From the NCBI GenBank assembly GCA_023627715.1, contig JAMAHW010000030.1:1-64000 (forward strand): a stretch of 64,000 bases of DNA, read 5' to 3'. Positions 1-11,500 of this stretch are shown here, piece after piece. Under the pieces are notes generated by a model, which did not search any database, was not told the origin of the DNA, and worked only from the letters and a program-made list of their open reading frames with translations. The position numbers were made by a program, and so were the translations under genes. Within the stretch, counting starts at the first letter, position 1. Each line of letters starts with the position of its first letter. Source of the stretch: Periconia sp. R9002. Taxonomy: Eukaryota > Ascomycota > Dothideomycetes > Pleosporales > Periconiaceae.

Positions 1-35
1 ACGCTTGGTTCCGAGAGTGATAATAACGTCATCCT

Positions 36-245
36 TTATAGAGGGTTAGAATGAAGCTGGACAAGTGCGTATGCGGGCAGGTTGACCTTCGTCTGTATGT
101 CAATGTCATTTTCTCCTATTTTGACTTTGTCACCATTCCCCATGTAAGTCTTGGACTCCTTTTGCGTAAAAGTGGGAGTCGATGCAGCTGATGCTATGTG
201 AGCACCTAGTTGGAAGAGTAAAAATAAAGCTGCGTGGTTACGCAT
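36..245 (-). CDS. possible small secreted protein (weak)
   Basis: A 69-residue reading frame starts with an ATG at 245 and ends at a stop at 36. Residues 1 to about 20 (MRNHAALFLLFQLGAHIASA) look like a signal peptide with a hydrophobic core and an AxA-type cleavage site. The rest is polar, Lys/Asp-rich and without cysteines, and I recognise no domain. It sits at the left edge and may be only the first exon of a longer gene. Its relation to the metallopeptidase gene downstream is unclear. Signal-like N termini occur by chance in short frames, so this is tentative. Confidence 0.3.
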   Translation of the reverse strand: MRNHAALFLLFQLGAHIASAASTPTFTQKESKTYMGNGDKVKIGENDIDIQTKVNLPAYALVQLHSNPL

Positions 246-1092
246 GGTGGTAGCAAGAAACAAAGTAATGAGTGGCGATAGTTCAGAAAGCGTGTGATGG
301 CATTTGGAGACTTCTTCAACACGTTTATATATTTCGAAACATGCAGGGACATTTTTCGGTCTTACAATGCCCGTCTATTTTTTGCGAGGCTGTTTGCATT
401 TCCTCGTGTAAAAAAATATACGAGTCGTGAAAATGGGCCCACGTTGTTCGGTTGTTACCTAACGTGGAAAAAACTCGCCGGTCGCTAAATATACTTAGGC
501 GACGTGTTTCCAAAACCCCGAAGAGGATTGACTAGGCCCCGCAATCCTAGAATAGATAATTACTAGACAGTTAGACTACTAATTTTTAGCCCTAGTAATC
601 CATTCAAATTTCCTCTTTTGTATAAAATCGCAGTGGTCATTACGGGCCCACTGCCAATTCCCCACGGCCCGGCATACAAACATCTTGATCATGGTAGCCT
701 CATGCGATAAACCGTAGATACCTACCCACAGGAAAAAAGCACATTCCACATTGGCTAGCCCTTTAAGAGTTACAACTTCTCTGGCGCAAGGCTCAACGCT
801 TCGGCCGGCTACCTGCCCAATTTCCGTCTCTTGTACACACATGGGGTGATGATCTCGAATTCTTGATCCGCTACTCTGTACGGCGTTATGAACTGTTGGA
901 ATAGCTGCGTACATAGGAAATTGCATTAATACTCTTTAACTGCAGAGAGTATATAGACTCAGCGTAAAGGCTGCTTTGTTTTGCAGCATCGACGCAGGCA
1001 CATATTTCTTTTTTTCAACACCTTCCTTTGACCAGAATTAACACCTTCACACTCATTTTTTCACCTACTTTTTGCTTTATTAGCATTCCATT
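246..1092. other. intergenic, upstream of the metallopeptidase
   Basis: No convincing gene is seen. A TATA-like TATATAG lies near 949-956, about 140 bp before the ATG at 1093, followed by a pyrimidine-rich tract around 1005-1080 that is typical of a fungal core promoter. An open frame at 579-926 on the minus strand has no protein-like features. Confidence 0.5.
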
Positions 1093-2378
1093 ATGCGTCT
1101 CGCAGATGCTTTGATTGGGGTCTCGTCTCTTCTCGTCCTCGCCGTCCCTATTCATTCGCGGGAAACCACCTACTGGATCGATTCATCATGCGACAAGAAT
1201 CTTCCAGCGGACATGATAGACAAGATGATGAAAGAAGCTACAGACACAGCTTTAATGATCAGAGATCGTATGAGTCGAACTAGCAAAGACGAGCCGGATG
1301 CTTATCGCGCATTCGAATCTCTGTTCAAGTTTAAGTTCGACACAAGCGATCCAGAAGACAAAAAGCACGTCGATGCATTCAAGAGTCGGTTTCTCAGCAC
1401 ACATAAATCTTATATCTGACTAATCAACTTTAGAACAAATTGGGGGTTTTCAGGGTTTTGATAGCTCATGGGCAATATCTTCGTACGAGAAGCATAGTGA
1501 CCAGAGCGCACAGGGGCGTAGGCTTTCTCCCCTTCGTATCTACTGCGACAACGGCGTTGGTAAAAGATATGAGCTTCTGGATGACAGCGAGGACGAAACC
1601 GACCCACCATCGACTCCAAATAGTAAAAGGCCAAAGGATGAACAGATATGGTGGGACGATGTAAACAAGTTGACCGTGGAGGGGCCGCCTGAATGTGATG
1701 ATGCCAATGATCTTATGCACACGATTAGGTGGGCTGGCTCAAGCGATCATGATCTTTCCGACAAGAACCCGGCTGGAGAGCTACCTCGTCGTTCTACTCT
1801 TACTGTACGTGCATGGAAAGATTCCACGTTTTCCTACAAGACTAATATACAATAGATCTGTGACGGGTGGATCAAGGACCCCGATCGGTTGAATCTTTTT
1901 AAGGACATTGATCCGTCAAAGATGTTCTCTAATATGAAGGAAAAAGATTTTAATAACCTAGGATACATTGGTAGTATGGTCTTACTGCACGAACTGGGTC
2001 ATACGTGGCCACATGCTAGTAAGTATTCTTTTCCAATCTCCCAGAATTTGGGTGCTAATATTTGCGACAGATGTAGATCATGGTTATGCAATGGACGCCT
2101 ACTCATTAAACAAAGAAGATGCCATCGAAAATGCAGACAGCTACAGTATAATGGGCATAATTATGCAAGCTATGGAGGTCAAATATGCTCCTGACAGAGA
2201 TCACCCTCAGAAAGGCATCTTCAAAGAGTATAAAGATATCCCCGACCGAGTCAAGCCATCGAAGAGGAGTGTGCCGAGTGAGGACTGGTTGCAGGGAAAA
2301 CATAATACTCTCGTGTCATGCCAAGACGGCCAGAATGCTACTGAGACTGGACTACTTTGCAGACGCTTCAAAGCCTAA
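1093..2378 (+). CDS. secreted M35-like (aspzincin) metallopeptidase
   Basis: Four exons (1093-1384, 1434-1804, 1856-2018, 2071-2378) give 377 residues; all three introns are about 50 bp, GT-AG and phase-consistent. The N terminus (MRLADALIGVSSLLVLAVPIHS) is a signal peptide, so the product should be secreted. The zinc site is plain: HELGH at residues 266-270 (His266, His270, general base Glu267) and a second motif NVDHGYA at 276-282, where Asp278 aligns with the third ligand of the aspzincin GTxDxxYG motif. A following ENADSY resembles the conserved NADNY segment of lysine-specific metallo-endopeptidase domains. The family hydrolyses peptide bonds outside the cell, for nutrition or host interaction. 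It neighbours an aspartic protease on the same strand. The length fits a prepro-enzyme. The family call is good; substrate and activity are not shown. Confidence 0.8.
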
Positions 2379-3375
2379 ATTTATGTTGGTGGTACGGGTC
2401 TAGTTATGAGACTGTATACTGGACACTGCCTCGCTGGGTCCAAGACTTCATGGACAAGTGGGTCATGGATGAGTGATATCTATCAGTCGTTTTTCAGTAT
2501 ATCATCAACTTTAGTGTTTTTGAAATTTCTCGTACTCCAATAAGCTCCATTTCAATGAACTATATGCAAATAATCAAGCAAATGGTGCTCTCTCAATCCC
2601 CCTGACTTGTATTCTAATTACAGCAAAACTCAACACCACATAAGAAATGCAGTGCCTACTGCATAACCACAGCTGGTCCTCGCCCTTTCCTACAAACTTA
2701 TGCACGGTCGCTATATACACATCATCCTCCTCAATCCCTCGTTCCATCTTATTCATACCAATCAACATGTTCTGCAGCACCTCACTTAGGACATCCTTTC
2801 GCAGCTATTTACCAGTCAGCTATAGCCAGTCGAATGATCGTTTCAACCGCGGAATTTCAGACAGTAGAAAGAGTGCCTAGATGATGTTCTTGAGTACTCC
2901 TTAGTCAGCCCGTACGCAAGCGAAGAGTTTACCCGAACTTTAAATAAGCTAAAACGGCACTAGCAATGATCCTAGAAGCAATTCAACAACCGCACCAACA
3001 CTATATGCTTCTCCAAAGGCTTATTTTTCGTCGATGACATTGGCCTTATAGTACTACATATTTTCCCGAAAACTCCTTTTTTTATTCTACCAAGCTTGTA
3101 GAGGTTGAAAGGTGATAGAGTGTACTGAGTGTGGTTTACGCTTCACACGAGTGACCCGTTTAGGTTACAGCAAAGGATGCGCTTGTATGCGTTTACATGG
3201 CGCAGCTGCATCCTTCTATATATTCCTTGGTATTTTTCAATTTACTATTGCTCCTGAGCTGACATGGTATCAATCGACTAACAAATACTATATAAGCAAC
3301 AGTCCTCTACTCATGTTGGGCACTATTGGGTTATAATAAACGACTACGTTCAAACGGCCAAAACTCCCGCCAAAT
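2379..3375. other. intergenic between the two protease genes
   Basis: No gene is supported. A minus-strand frame at 2574-2780 has a somewhat protein-like composition, but it has no start context, splice partners or recognisable domain, so I leave it uncalled. The stretch should hold the terminator of the metallopeptidase and the promoter of the aspartic protease. Confidence 0.4.
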
Positions 3376-4632
3376 ATGCACTCTCTATACCAAATACCAC
3401 TCAGCATGCTGGGTTTTTGGACCGCTGCCCGCGCAGATGTCGTATTTGTTCCTCTCACAGGAGCCAGGAGAATCGGAACGCCAGCTCTTAACAGCCGCGC
3501 TGTTCCAATCGCCCCAACCTCTGAAGATAATGTATGTCACATTCACCCAAATCATATCTAAAATGTCAGTGCTTTGACATGCTACAGTTTTTCTGGTTTG
3601 GTAACTACTCAGTTGGTAGCGTTGAAACTCTTGAGCTTCTTATCGACACTGGTTCAAACGACATTTTCATCAACCCAGGAAAATATCTTCCAGGGTCGGC
3701 CTCCATCGACAAGAACAAGAACTTTACTGTGTCGTTTTCCACAGCACAATCTGACGGAACGGGCTCTACATATGTCAGATATTTTCCACCCTAGATTTAC
3801 TCTATGTCGATTTATGCATTGCTGATGTCCTCTAAATCAGATTACTGGCTCGTATTTCCAAGACAGCGTCACGCTTTACAGGTCGAATCTCACGGTCCCA
3901 AACCAAGATATCGGAATAGTCAAGGCCTCACTGAAAGGAGACGGAATTCCCCGGGATGGTCTGATTGGATTCGCTGGCGCTCAATCCAGCTTCAGTGGCA
4001 AACCAGGATGGTTTGACAATCTGTGCACTAGCAGAGCCTTCCCTCAGTGTCGATATGGGTTGGCATTCAACGCGAACCGAACTGGCGCCCAGTATCTAGG
4101 TGGTGTCGAAGATAGTGCCTTCAAAGGTGAACTAGTGACTACCCCCGTATATGAGCAATGGGTGACGTGGGGCGATGTTGCTGTAAACGGGGAGATCATC
4201 GAGCGCGATACAAAGATGCTCATCGATATGGGTACAGCAGTTATCTGGGGTCCTTTCAACACAGTTCAGAAGATGTATGAACTTGCAGGGATCGTGTGGG
4301 ACACTATTCCGCCGACCGAAGAATTCCCTGGTACGATCATCCAAGGCTCGTACCCTTGCGCTTCACCACCAACTCTTGGCTTTGGGTTCCCGTCAACGCA
4401 GAACATCAGTAATGCGATACAAGATCCCGATAGTATTGTGAGCCAAAAAGGGTCTATTTTCGATATAGTGCCCGAAGCATTAGCTGTTAGTGAATCAAAC
4501 GGGACTTGCAAGACGATCCTGAAGGGTGTCACGAACATGGATATATGGATTATTGGACAACCGTTTTATCAGGGTAAATACATTGATCATAATTATGAGA
4601 CAAACATGATGGGATGGGCAAACCTAGAATGA
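3376..4632 (+). CDS. pepsin-family (A1) aspartic protease with altered second active-site motif
   Basis: Three exons (3376-3531, 3588-3773, 3841-4632) give 377 residues with phase-0 introns of 56 and 67 bp. A short hydrophobic N terminus ending near ARAD suggests secretion, followed by a short pro-region. The first catalytic motif is intact: IDTGSND with Asp72. The flap region and the typical DGLIGFAG follow. The second motif, normally DTG or DSG, reads IDMGTA with Asp243 kept and Met244 where Thr or Ser is usual. The C terminus keeps the pepsin pattern (IIGQPFYQGKY, then a Gly-Trp-Ala end). Pepsin-type enzymes cleave proteins at acid pH using two Asp residues. Both aspartates are present, but the Met may impair the hydrogen-bond network, so activity is uncertain. 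It pairs with the metallopeptidase upstream as a second secreted protease of a different class. Confidence 0.8.
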
Positions 4633-6180
4633 TCATCATTACCTCTCTATACATACTCGCCTCTGATGTTCTACCAAGTTGGTTGGTACGATGAATAAAA
4701 AAGCTATCTCCATTCTATGAATTCTGACTCCAATTGAATGAATGACCTGGCATATAAATAGTGTCACGTTTGTGATCGCTTAATATTGATATACATATCA
4801 GCTGTACGAAATGTATCATATGATCTTCTATCACATGACTCAATGGACGTTTTCTCAGATTATCCCACCTGTATGCTGATCTCAATACATTAGTTCGAAG
4901 CATATTTACGCTTATTATGGTTAGTATTGAGAATCAGGTTTCGAGACAATGAGAGCATGAGTTTTCGTATTCTTGGTCGAAGATTTACTTCTACATTACT
5001 CTCTCATCTACATTATTCACGGACTCTTCATGGACATTGATTTGCCTTGTAAATTACAAGAGTGGATTCTCTAGCCCAAGACGTCGTTTTCATACTTCAT
5101 CTGTGCTAATTTCACATGTAGTAATACTTTTTGCTGCTTACTTTATGTTTTGTGAAAGGATGTGCAATTTTATACCACACAGGAATCGGGACTAGCAGCA
5201 TAGTGTAACACAACAAACTTGCATAGAGTTGACATTCATTATCTTTGGATCAAACAAGCAATGGCCAATATTTCAATTTTGGCCTTTGGAGAACATAGAA
5301 AAAATGAGCATTTTTCATATCTTCGCAAGTTATAGCGCTTACTCTTTTGTTAAACTTATTACACCCACTTCAGAATTAAACAGGATGGAAGAAACTCCAT
5401 GAGAGCCATTTCGATCGATCAAATCCTCCTAGTATAATTTCACGGTGGTTTTTGCACATCATAGCAGCACGTCTGTCTGAGGTCACCCGCCGTTTCAGAT
5501 GAACCTTATTCTTTCTCCGTTGTAGTCGATATTCCTTACCACGGATTGTGATAGTAAGACCCACAAGCTGGCAGTGATTTACGCATTTAATTTACTTTTC
5601 CTCTCAATTGATCTCAAAACAATCTGTAGGCTAAGGGGTCAGCTCAGCGATAACTGCGGCATGTTCAAGCTTGTACGATAAATTTACAAGCAGCGCTGGA
5701 GACCGATTGCGTGAGTCCTGCTCCAAACGAACAAAAGGCAGATCCGAGCACCATATTCATCAGTCTTAGGCCACATAATACACATTACCACTCGCCAAAT
5801 ATAATCTTCCATTTGTCGATTCTCATTTAACAACTTCTAAAGGCTACTCATAGTATCTGAACTATCACTGAATCACTAATAGTAATTCACAAGGTAGAAT
5901 GGGATGCTCAAGTGAGTAGAACTACGAAGCCTTCGAAGGTTAATATATTTTAAACTTTAATATCTTGAGTATAGCTGTGCGCTTGTGAACGAACGCAAGG
6001 TTGTTAGCAAGGCATTTAAGTGGCCCCTCGAGAACCTATTAGACTACGAACAGTACCATTTGTATATTAATGTAATGCTGATATCCACATACGCAACCCT
6101 TCCCCTTCCACTTCCTTTTCCTCGTAACCAACGAGTAACTATTAAACATGCGCACACATTTCTACATCACCCGTAACTAA
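4633..6180. other. AT-rich intergenic region
   Basis: About 1.5 kb of AT-rich sequence between convergent genes: the aspartic protease (plus) and the GPI-anchored protein (minus). Only short frames without domain or composition support are present, and I see no repeat or RNA gene. Confidence 0.5.
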
Positions 6181-7037
6181 CTAAAGCCACAGCATCAATA
6201 CACCCGGCATAATCATACAAGCCGCACTAAAAACTAAAGTCAAACCACCCATGAACGCCGCAGTCCCCGCACGAATGCTAACCGCCGCACCTACAAATTC
6301 AGACGGCTTCGCGGTCGGCGGTTGGGGTACCGTGGTGTTACTGCCAGTAGGATATGGCAGAGCGTTGGTTCCGGTGTTCGCTGGAAGCTGAGTGCTGGCA
6401 GGGGTGCTGGCAGGAATGCTACCCACGGTCGGGGTCGCAGTCTGCTTCGCTATAACGGATGAAGAGATGCTGGCGCTGATGCTGCCGACCAGAGACGAAT
6501 ATTGGGCGTCATTAATTGCCGTGAGCGTTCCGGTGGTCGTGTAGACGGATTGGGACGAGGTAAGTTGCGTGGAGAAGGCGTAGTAGGTATAGTAGTACCA
6601 GTAGTAGGTGAAGCGAATGGTCCAAGTGTAAAACTGATACTGGGTTACTGTGACTGGCGGCAGGGTCGTGGGAATCGCGGGAGGCGCGGTGATGGAGGGA
6701 GCGACAGAGCCTGTTACGGCGGTAGCGATAGGGTTGGTACCCTTGGGACAGGTCCGGGGGGGCAAGACATATGTGAAGCCGTCGTCGCAGCAGATACCAC
6801 CAGGTGGGATACAAGGGAAGGCGCCTGGACGAACTGTAAGTCTGCAGTCTACATTGAAAAATGCTTGGAAGAAGTACCAGGGCAGACGGGGATCCAGCTA
6901 GGATTCAGGCAGGTACGTTGACGCGGGGAGAGCATGGCGTCCCTCTCCGCAAGAGGTTCAGCCTTTTCCGCCATAGCTAGGCTCCAGAGAGCACCGAGGA
7001 CGAGAAGTTGACGCATGGAGAAGAACGAAGGTGCCAT
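6181..7037 (-). CDS. GPI-anchored cell-surface protein, Cys-rich head and Ser/Thr-rich stalk
   Basis: Two exons (7037-6878 and 6833-6181) joined by a 44 bp intron give 270 residues. The intron restores frame across an in-frame stop, and the joined protein gains a compact cysteine module (about residues 40-85, with paired CC). Residues 1 to about 23 form a signal peptide. A very aromatic block follows at about 119-140 (contains FTYYWYYYTYYAF), then a long Ser/Thr/Ala/Pro region suited to O-glycosylation. The last roughly 24 residues are hydrophobic after a small-residue stretch, the usual GPI-attachment signal. The protein is therefore expected on the plasma membrane or cell wall. Function is unknown; many fungi carry lineage-specific proteins of this design. 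An equally simple alternative is a single-pass membrane protein. Confidence 0.7.
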
Positions 7038-8500
7038 TTCGACAAGAATTAATTTGATTACAGCAAAAGCGAATGAGTAGAACTATCCAAGACAACCTGC
7101 TTCAGCAAAGAGTAGCGAGAGGATAGCCTCCCGACAATCATGGACGCAAGGTTAGATATAAGGCATTCTGCAATGCATACAGCCTTGCGGGGTCCAGAAG
7201 CCAGCTTTCTTCATTGCCGTCGCGATTGGCGCTTACCATCGTAAAAACAATGTAGGCAATCTCTATCAAGGGTCAATACAAACCGTACTAGTTGAGCCAT
7301 GCACGCCACTCGTATAGATATTGCAGAGTGGGGCGGTGAATTGGGTTCGTATCTCATGGATCGTGCGTCTAAGAAGCGAGGAATGCGAAACAGCGGGGAC
7401 ACACCATGTCGAAATGGCTACTACAGAGACACGAGAAATACGGGGTCGGGACAATCAAATTGCTCTGGAGTGGTGATTTGTCTATTGTTTTGGGGTCCAA
7501 ATCAAAGTACTGCCTATGATTGGTCAGAATGTCTCCACTGGCGTTTTGGAGGATTGCCTAATTAACGAGGCTGAAGAGGCTTTTCTTGGCCATTCCTAAG
7601 GTCGCAAAAGATTCCCATACACACTGTAGGTAGTAGGGCTCCCCCTCCTCAGTGGTATAATTGCCAAATGAATCAACATTATGTTAGACCTGCGAGAAAC
7701 TCCAGGAAAAGCGCAGAATTCCATTCCTATCGCGAGTGATTTTCTCTCCCTCATCTTACCGCCCTTTTTTTAACTAGGTAGTTCTTGTACTGTTTACAGC
7801 GTCTGCTACTTGTTTTACTAATTAGAACACTGCCGGAGTACTCCACAATTCCAGTAGTAGCACGAATAGAAGCCGCGCGATGCATTGCTTACTGCATCTT
7901 TCTCAACTACGCATAGGATCTGGGCAAGACTCTCTATGTCTTCTTCGACGACCCATAATACTCTAAATCATGCCGTTTACATTTCAGGAGCTTCTAAGCT
8001 AAGAGTCCCGGGCTTCATTCAACAATGAGCAACGACTTTAAAGTAGCACTGTATATGGGCGGATTTTCTGAAAGCGACGCAAGTCTGACACGGGATGTCA
8101 GCAACTCGAGGCGATACATCTTAGTCGGAAAGATGACGGTCTCATGATTACTAATTCCGTTCAACATACTAAGTTGTTTATGTGATACAACAGACCGTAT
8201 ACAGACGATGAAGATCACACAAGCCACAGTAGGCTCTAGCCTATGGCCGGCTAGGACTGGCTGGTCTATGAGCCGCGCAGAATTTCTTCAAAGCCGAGTT
8301 GTTGAACAGATTTTTTTCTCTATGTTACATGAATGACAATTTCAGTGATCAGGACAATTCCACCGCTGTCGCTATCACTATTCGTGGTTAGGTCTATGTG
8401 CACTCAAGTCACTTCTCTTGTTGCCAAAAGAAAGGTTCTCAAAGTTACACCGTAATCCTCACTCAATAGCCATCTAGCGTATCCTAGCCTTTGAATTCCA
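7038..8500. other. intergenic, no gene seen
   Basis: This holds the promoter side of the GPI-protein gene and the 3' side of the large DUF3638 gene. Several short frames (for example 7299-7565 plus) lack a start context or protein-like composition. No repeat, tRNA or other RNA gene was recognised. Confidence 0.45.
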
Positions 8501-11500
8501 TCACTCTCCATCTGCAGACTTCCGATCATCCCATTCCTCATCTTCAGCCGCCCCCTCCGCATGATCGTTCGCATCATAGAAGACATCATCACCATCGTCA
8601 TCATCATCGAACTCCTCCTGCTGCTGCTTATCTTCCGCACCCGCAACAACGACAACCTTCTTATCTGCCTCTGTAGCGCTGCCTGGGACCGCAAAGAATG
8701 TGTGTTGAGCATGCAGCGTCTTGCCTGAGACGATGAAACCTACAGGACTTGAAGACCAATCCTGCATTTTGCGGCGGGCAGAGACCCAGTCCTGTAAGAA
8801 GGCGAGGGGCTTGTCGGTGAATGTGTGGCATGATTGCTCCTCACTGATGTTTTCACCATTCACAGGATCCGTTTCCGTTGGCGACTCCTTCGTGGCTTTA
8901 GGTGCCAGCCCAAGAAAACGGAGAATGCCCTCGTACTCGTTCCATTCGAAGTAGATACGACCAGCAAAGAAACCTAATTCAATTCGAAGCCATGTTGGAA
9001 TGTGGTAGTCTGTGGGCAAAGGTGGGATCGCATAGTAGTTCAGGTCGTTGAAATGAAGCATCCTCCGTGTGACAGGCGCGGCGTAGGTAAGAAGATGTAC
9101 CTGACCCTCGTTTTCATTTCGGAGAATAGGGATCATCAAATCAGCTTCCTCGGGCGACAAGAGCAGGGCCTCCTCGCTCTTGCGACTCCAAAGAACCCAC
9201 TGTACTGGTCGCTGCAAAGATGTTAGAAAAATGCAGAATTAAGTTTTTCAAGGAATTGCTCTTACCAAAAAGGAATCATCCGGCCGGTTATGGGGACATC
9301 GGACAGTCGTCACAAATTCTCGGGTCAGGTATAGAGATGAGTGGTCCTTAGGCTTGGTGACGCCATACTTTCTCTACCTCCACTTCAACTTCAACCTCGC
9401 GCTCTTGCTCTACTTCCTGAAGCGCAGAAGCCTGCACGGCATTTCCGTTATCCTGGAATGCTCGACGTCGAACGTTTAGCTCCTTGACGAAATTTTTGAG
9501 TAATGACGCAGTGTACGTGACAGTCTGGTTTTCGGTAACCTGGGACTTATTTTTGGGCTCGTAGAGGCGTACCAAACTCTGTCGCTCCTGTTGACGAAGT
9601 ATCTTTAAATATTCCGCTCTGTGATCTTTATCGTATACGAAATCCGGATTGTCTAAAGCGCCTTGCATACGACGGCAAAAATCTATCCCATGAGAATAGA
9701 AGAGGGGTGAAAGCGATTCTAACTGTTCGCAGGTCGAATGAAGCAACCAGTGGATGATATGAGCGGAATTGGGTTTTCGGTAAGGCCCAAGCTTTGCGAT
9801 ATCAACAATTGACTGGTGTACTTCGGGTGGGGCAAAGAACATAACGGATTGTGTAGTTCCTAGTTGGCGCATGCGCATCGCAGACTGTATGAGAGTGTCC
9901 TTCTGCAGAGACATGCCAAGTGTAAGGGCACCCCGGGCGTTATCTGGAAGCTTTAGATCGGTCCCTCTGCAGTGAGACTCATCAATGTACACCAGAACCT
10001 CGGAAAGGTCTTCCGCGAACGGCGAGACAAGAAGCGGCATTGTTGTTCCCTGCCGGTAACGTACCATCGCAACGTCGTGTTCATTAAAATATACGGCAGC
10101 CGGGGCGTTCTTATCAATGTCAATCCATGCCCTGGCAACCTGCTCATTGGACATTTCCAAAATTTGTGCACCGGCGTCGAGGAGTACACGAATGTGAAGT
10201 TTTTCTAAACGACGCAGCAAATCATATTCCGTCATGCGACGACCTCCCAGCTCTGCAACGCAATAATTCCGATTGCGAGGCTGCAGTAGGTAAGTCAACA
10301 CTTCTGCCGATGTGTGAGCAAGAGAGGGTAGGTCGCGTTGCTCTATTGTAAGCGGCAATATTCTTCGATTGTCATTAGTACCGGAGAAACCGGTAGTTAA
10401 TGAAGTTGATTTGTTAGCTGATGGTGAGAATAATGGAATATCCCAACCTGAGGCCTGCAGCTTTACTCGAAATTGTTTAGCGTGTCGTGGGAAGACAAAG
10501 TTGTTAAGGTAGTAGTCGACTACACCCGTGTTGAACCTGATGTTTTCCCATATGGCATACAGCTGATTTCTATCGTCTGTGTTGATCGCCTCCCAATCAC
10601 GAAAAGCGCCCTGTAAGCCGGTACAGGCGTGAATGAAAACTTGGTAAGCTCGAGCCGGATCATCAGACCGAGCAACGAGCGTAAGACTCTGGCGTACCTG
10701 TTCGAGACTTAGGCCGCTGTAGTAGTGAGCAAGTACGGTGAATAGAATAGCCACATCAGGATGACCCCACTCGGATTGGTCAGATGGGACGCCTTTTGCA
10801 TTGAACGGTACAGCAATTGGATCGCGGCGTGGATCAACTCCATACTGGACATTCCATCGTTTCTTGAGAGTGAGCAGAAGGATCCGGTGGACAATAAGAC
10901 CTCGGAGTAGATGAATGATCTTTTTAACTTCGGGTTTTTCAGGCATGACAGACATGATGAATTGCGCTGTGTCATCCGAAGGTGCAACATTAGAAATAAA
11001 GTCGCCGATAGCGGAAATCTCAGAATAGGAGAATCTCCGGATGGGGAGGATAGACTCTTCATACAAAATTTGCATCACAATTCTATCGAGAAGCTTCTCC
11101 TCTACTTTCCGCTGAAGAAAGAAAATGAATGGGAATCCCCCATTTGGCCGATTGAAAATCTCGATAGTGCCTGGCATTTCACATTGCAGTGATCGAATGT
11201 TGCTTTCGACCAGTTTCAGCAAGGTTTCGATAACACGCCATCGGTATGGATGGCCATCAACGACAGTCTGGTTGCCTGAAGGGAAGCACAATGCAGTGCG
11301 AGGGGAAAACACGAAGTCTGACTCATCGACGACATCTCTTGCATTTTCGTTTAGCCAGTCTTGGATCCTGATCATTGGCTCAGCTTCTTCCAGACGCCCA
11401 TCTGACAGATGTTGCAGGCCACACAGTTTGAACGACATAATGTGTTCCGGTGCACCAAGGAAGATGGCCGCAGTCTTCCTAGCTTGGTTTTGAAGATCGA

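Noticed and set aside
579..926. 115-residue minus-strand open frame
   Set aside because: No start context, signal, domain or coding-like composition; it lies in the promoter of the metallopeptidase gene.
2574..2780. 68-residue minus-strand frame with slightly coding-like composition
   Set aside because: No splice partners or recognisable family; too short to support a call.
8550..8640. CATCAT-type trinucleotide run as a microsatellite
   Set aside because: It is the codon run for the Asp-rich C-terminal tail of the DUF3638 protein, in frame with the last exon.
9953..11493. Several open frames on both strands inside the DUF3638 gene
   Set aside because: Shadows of the long conserved minus-strand exon in other frames.
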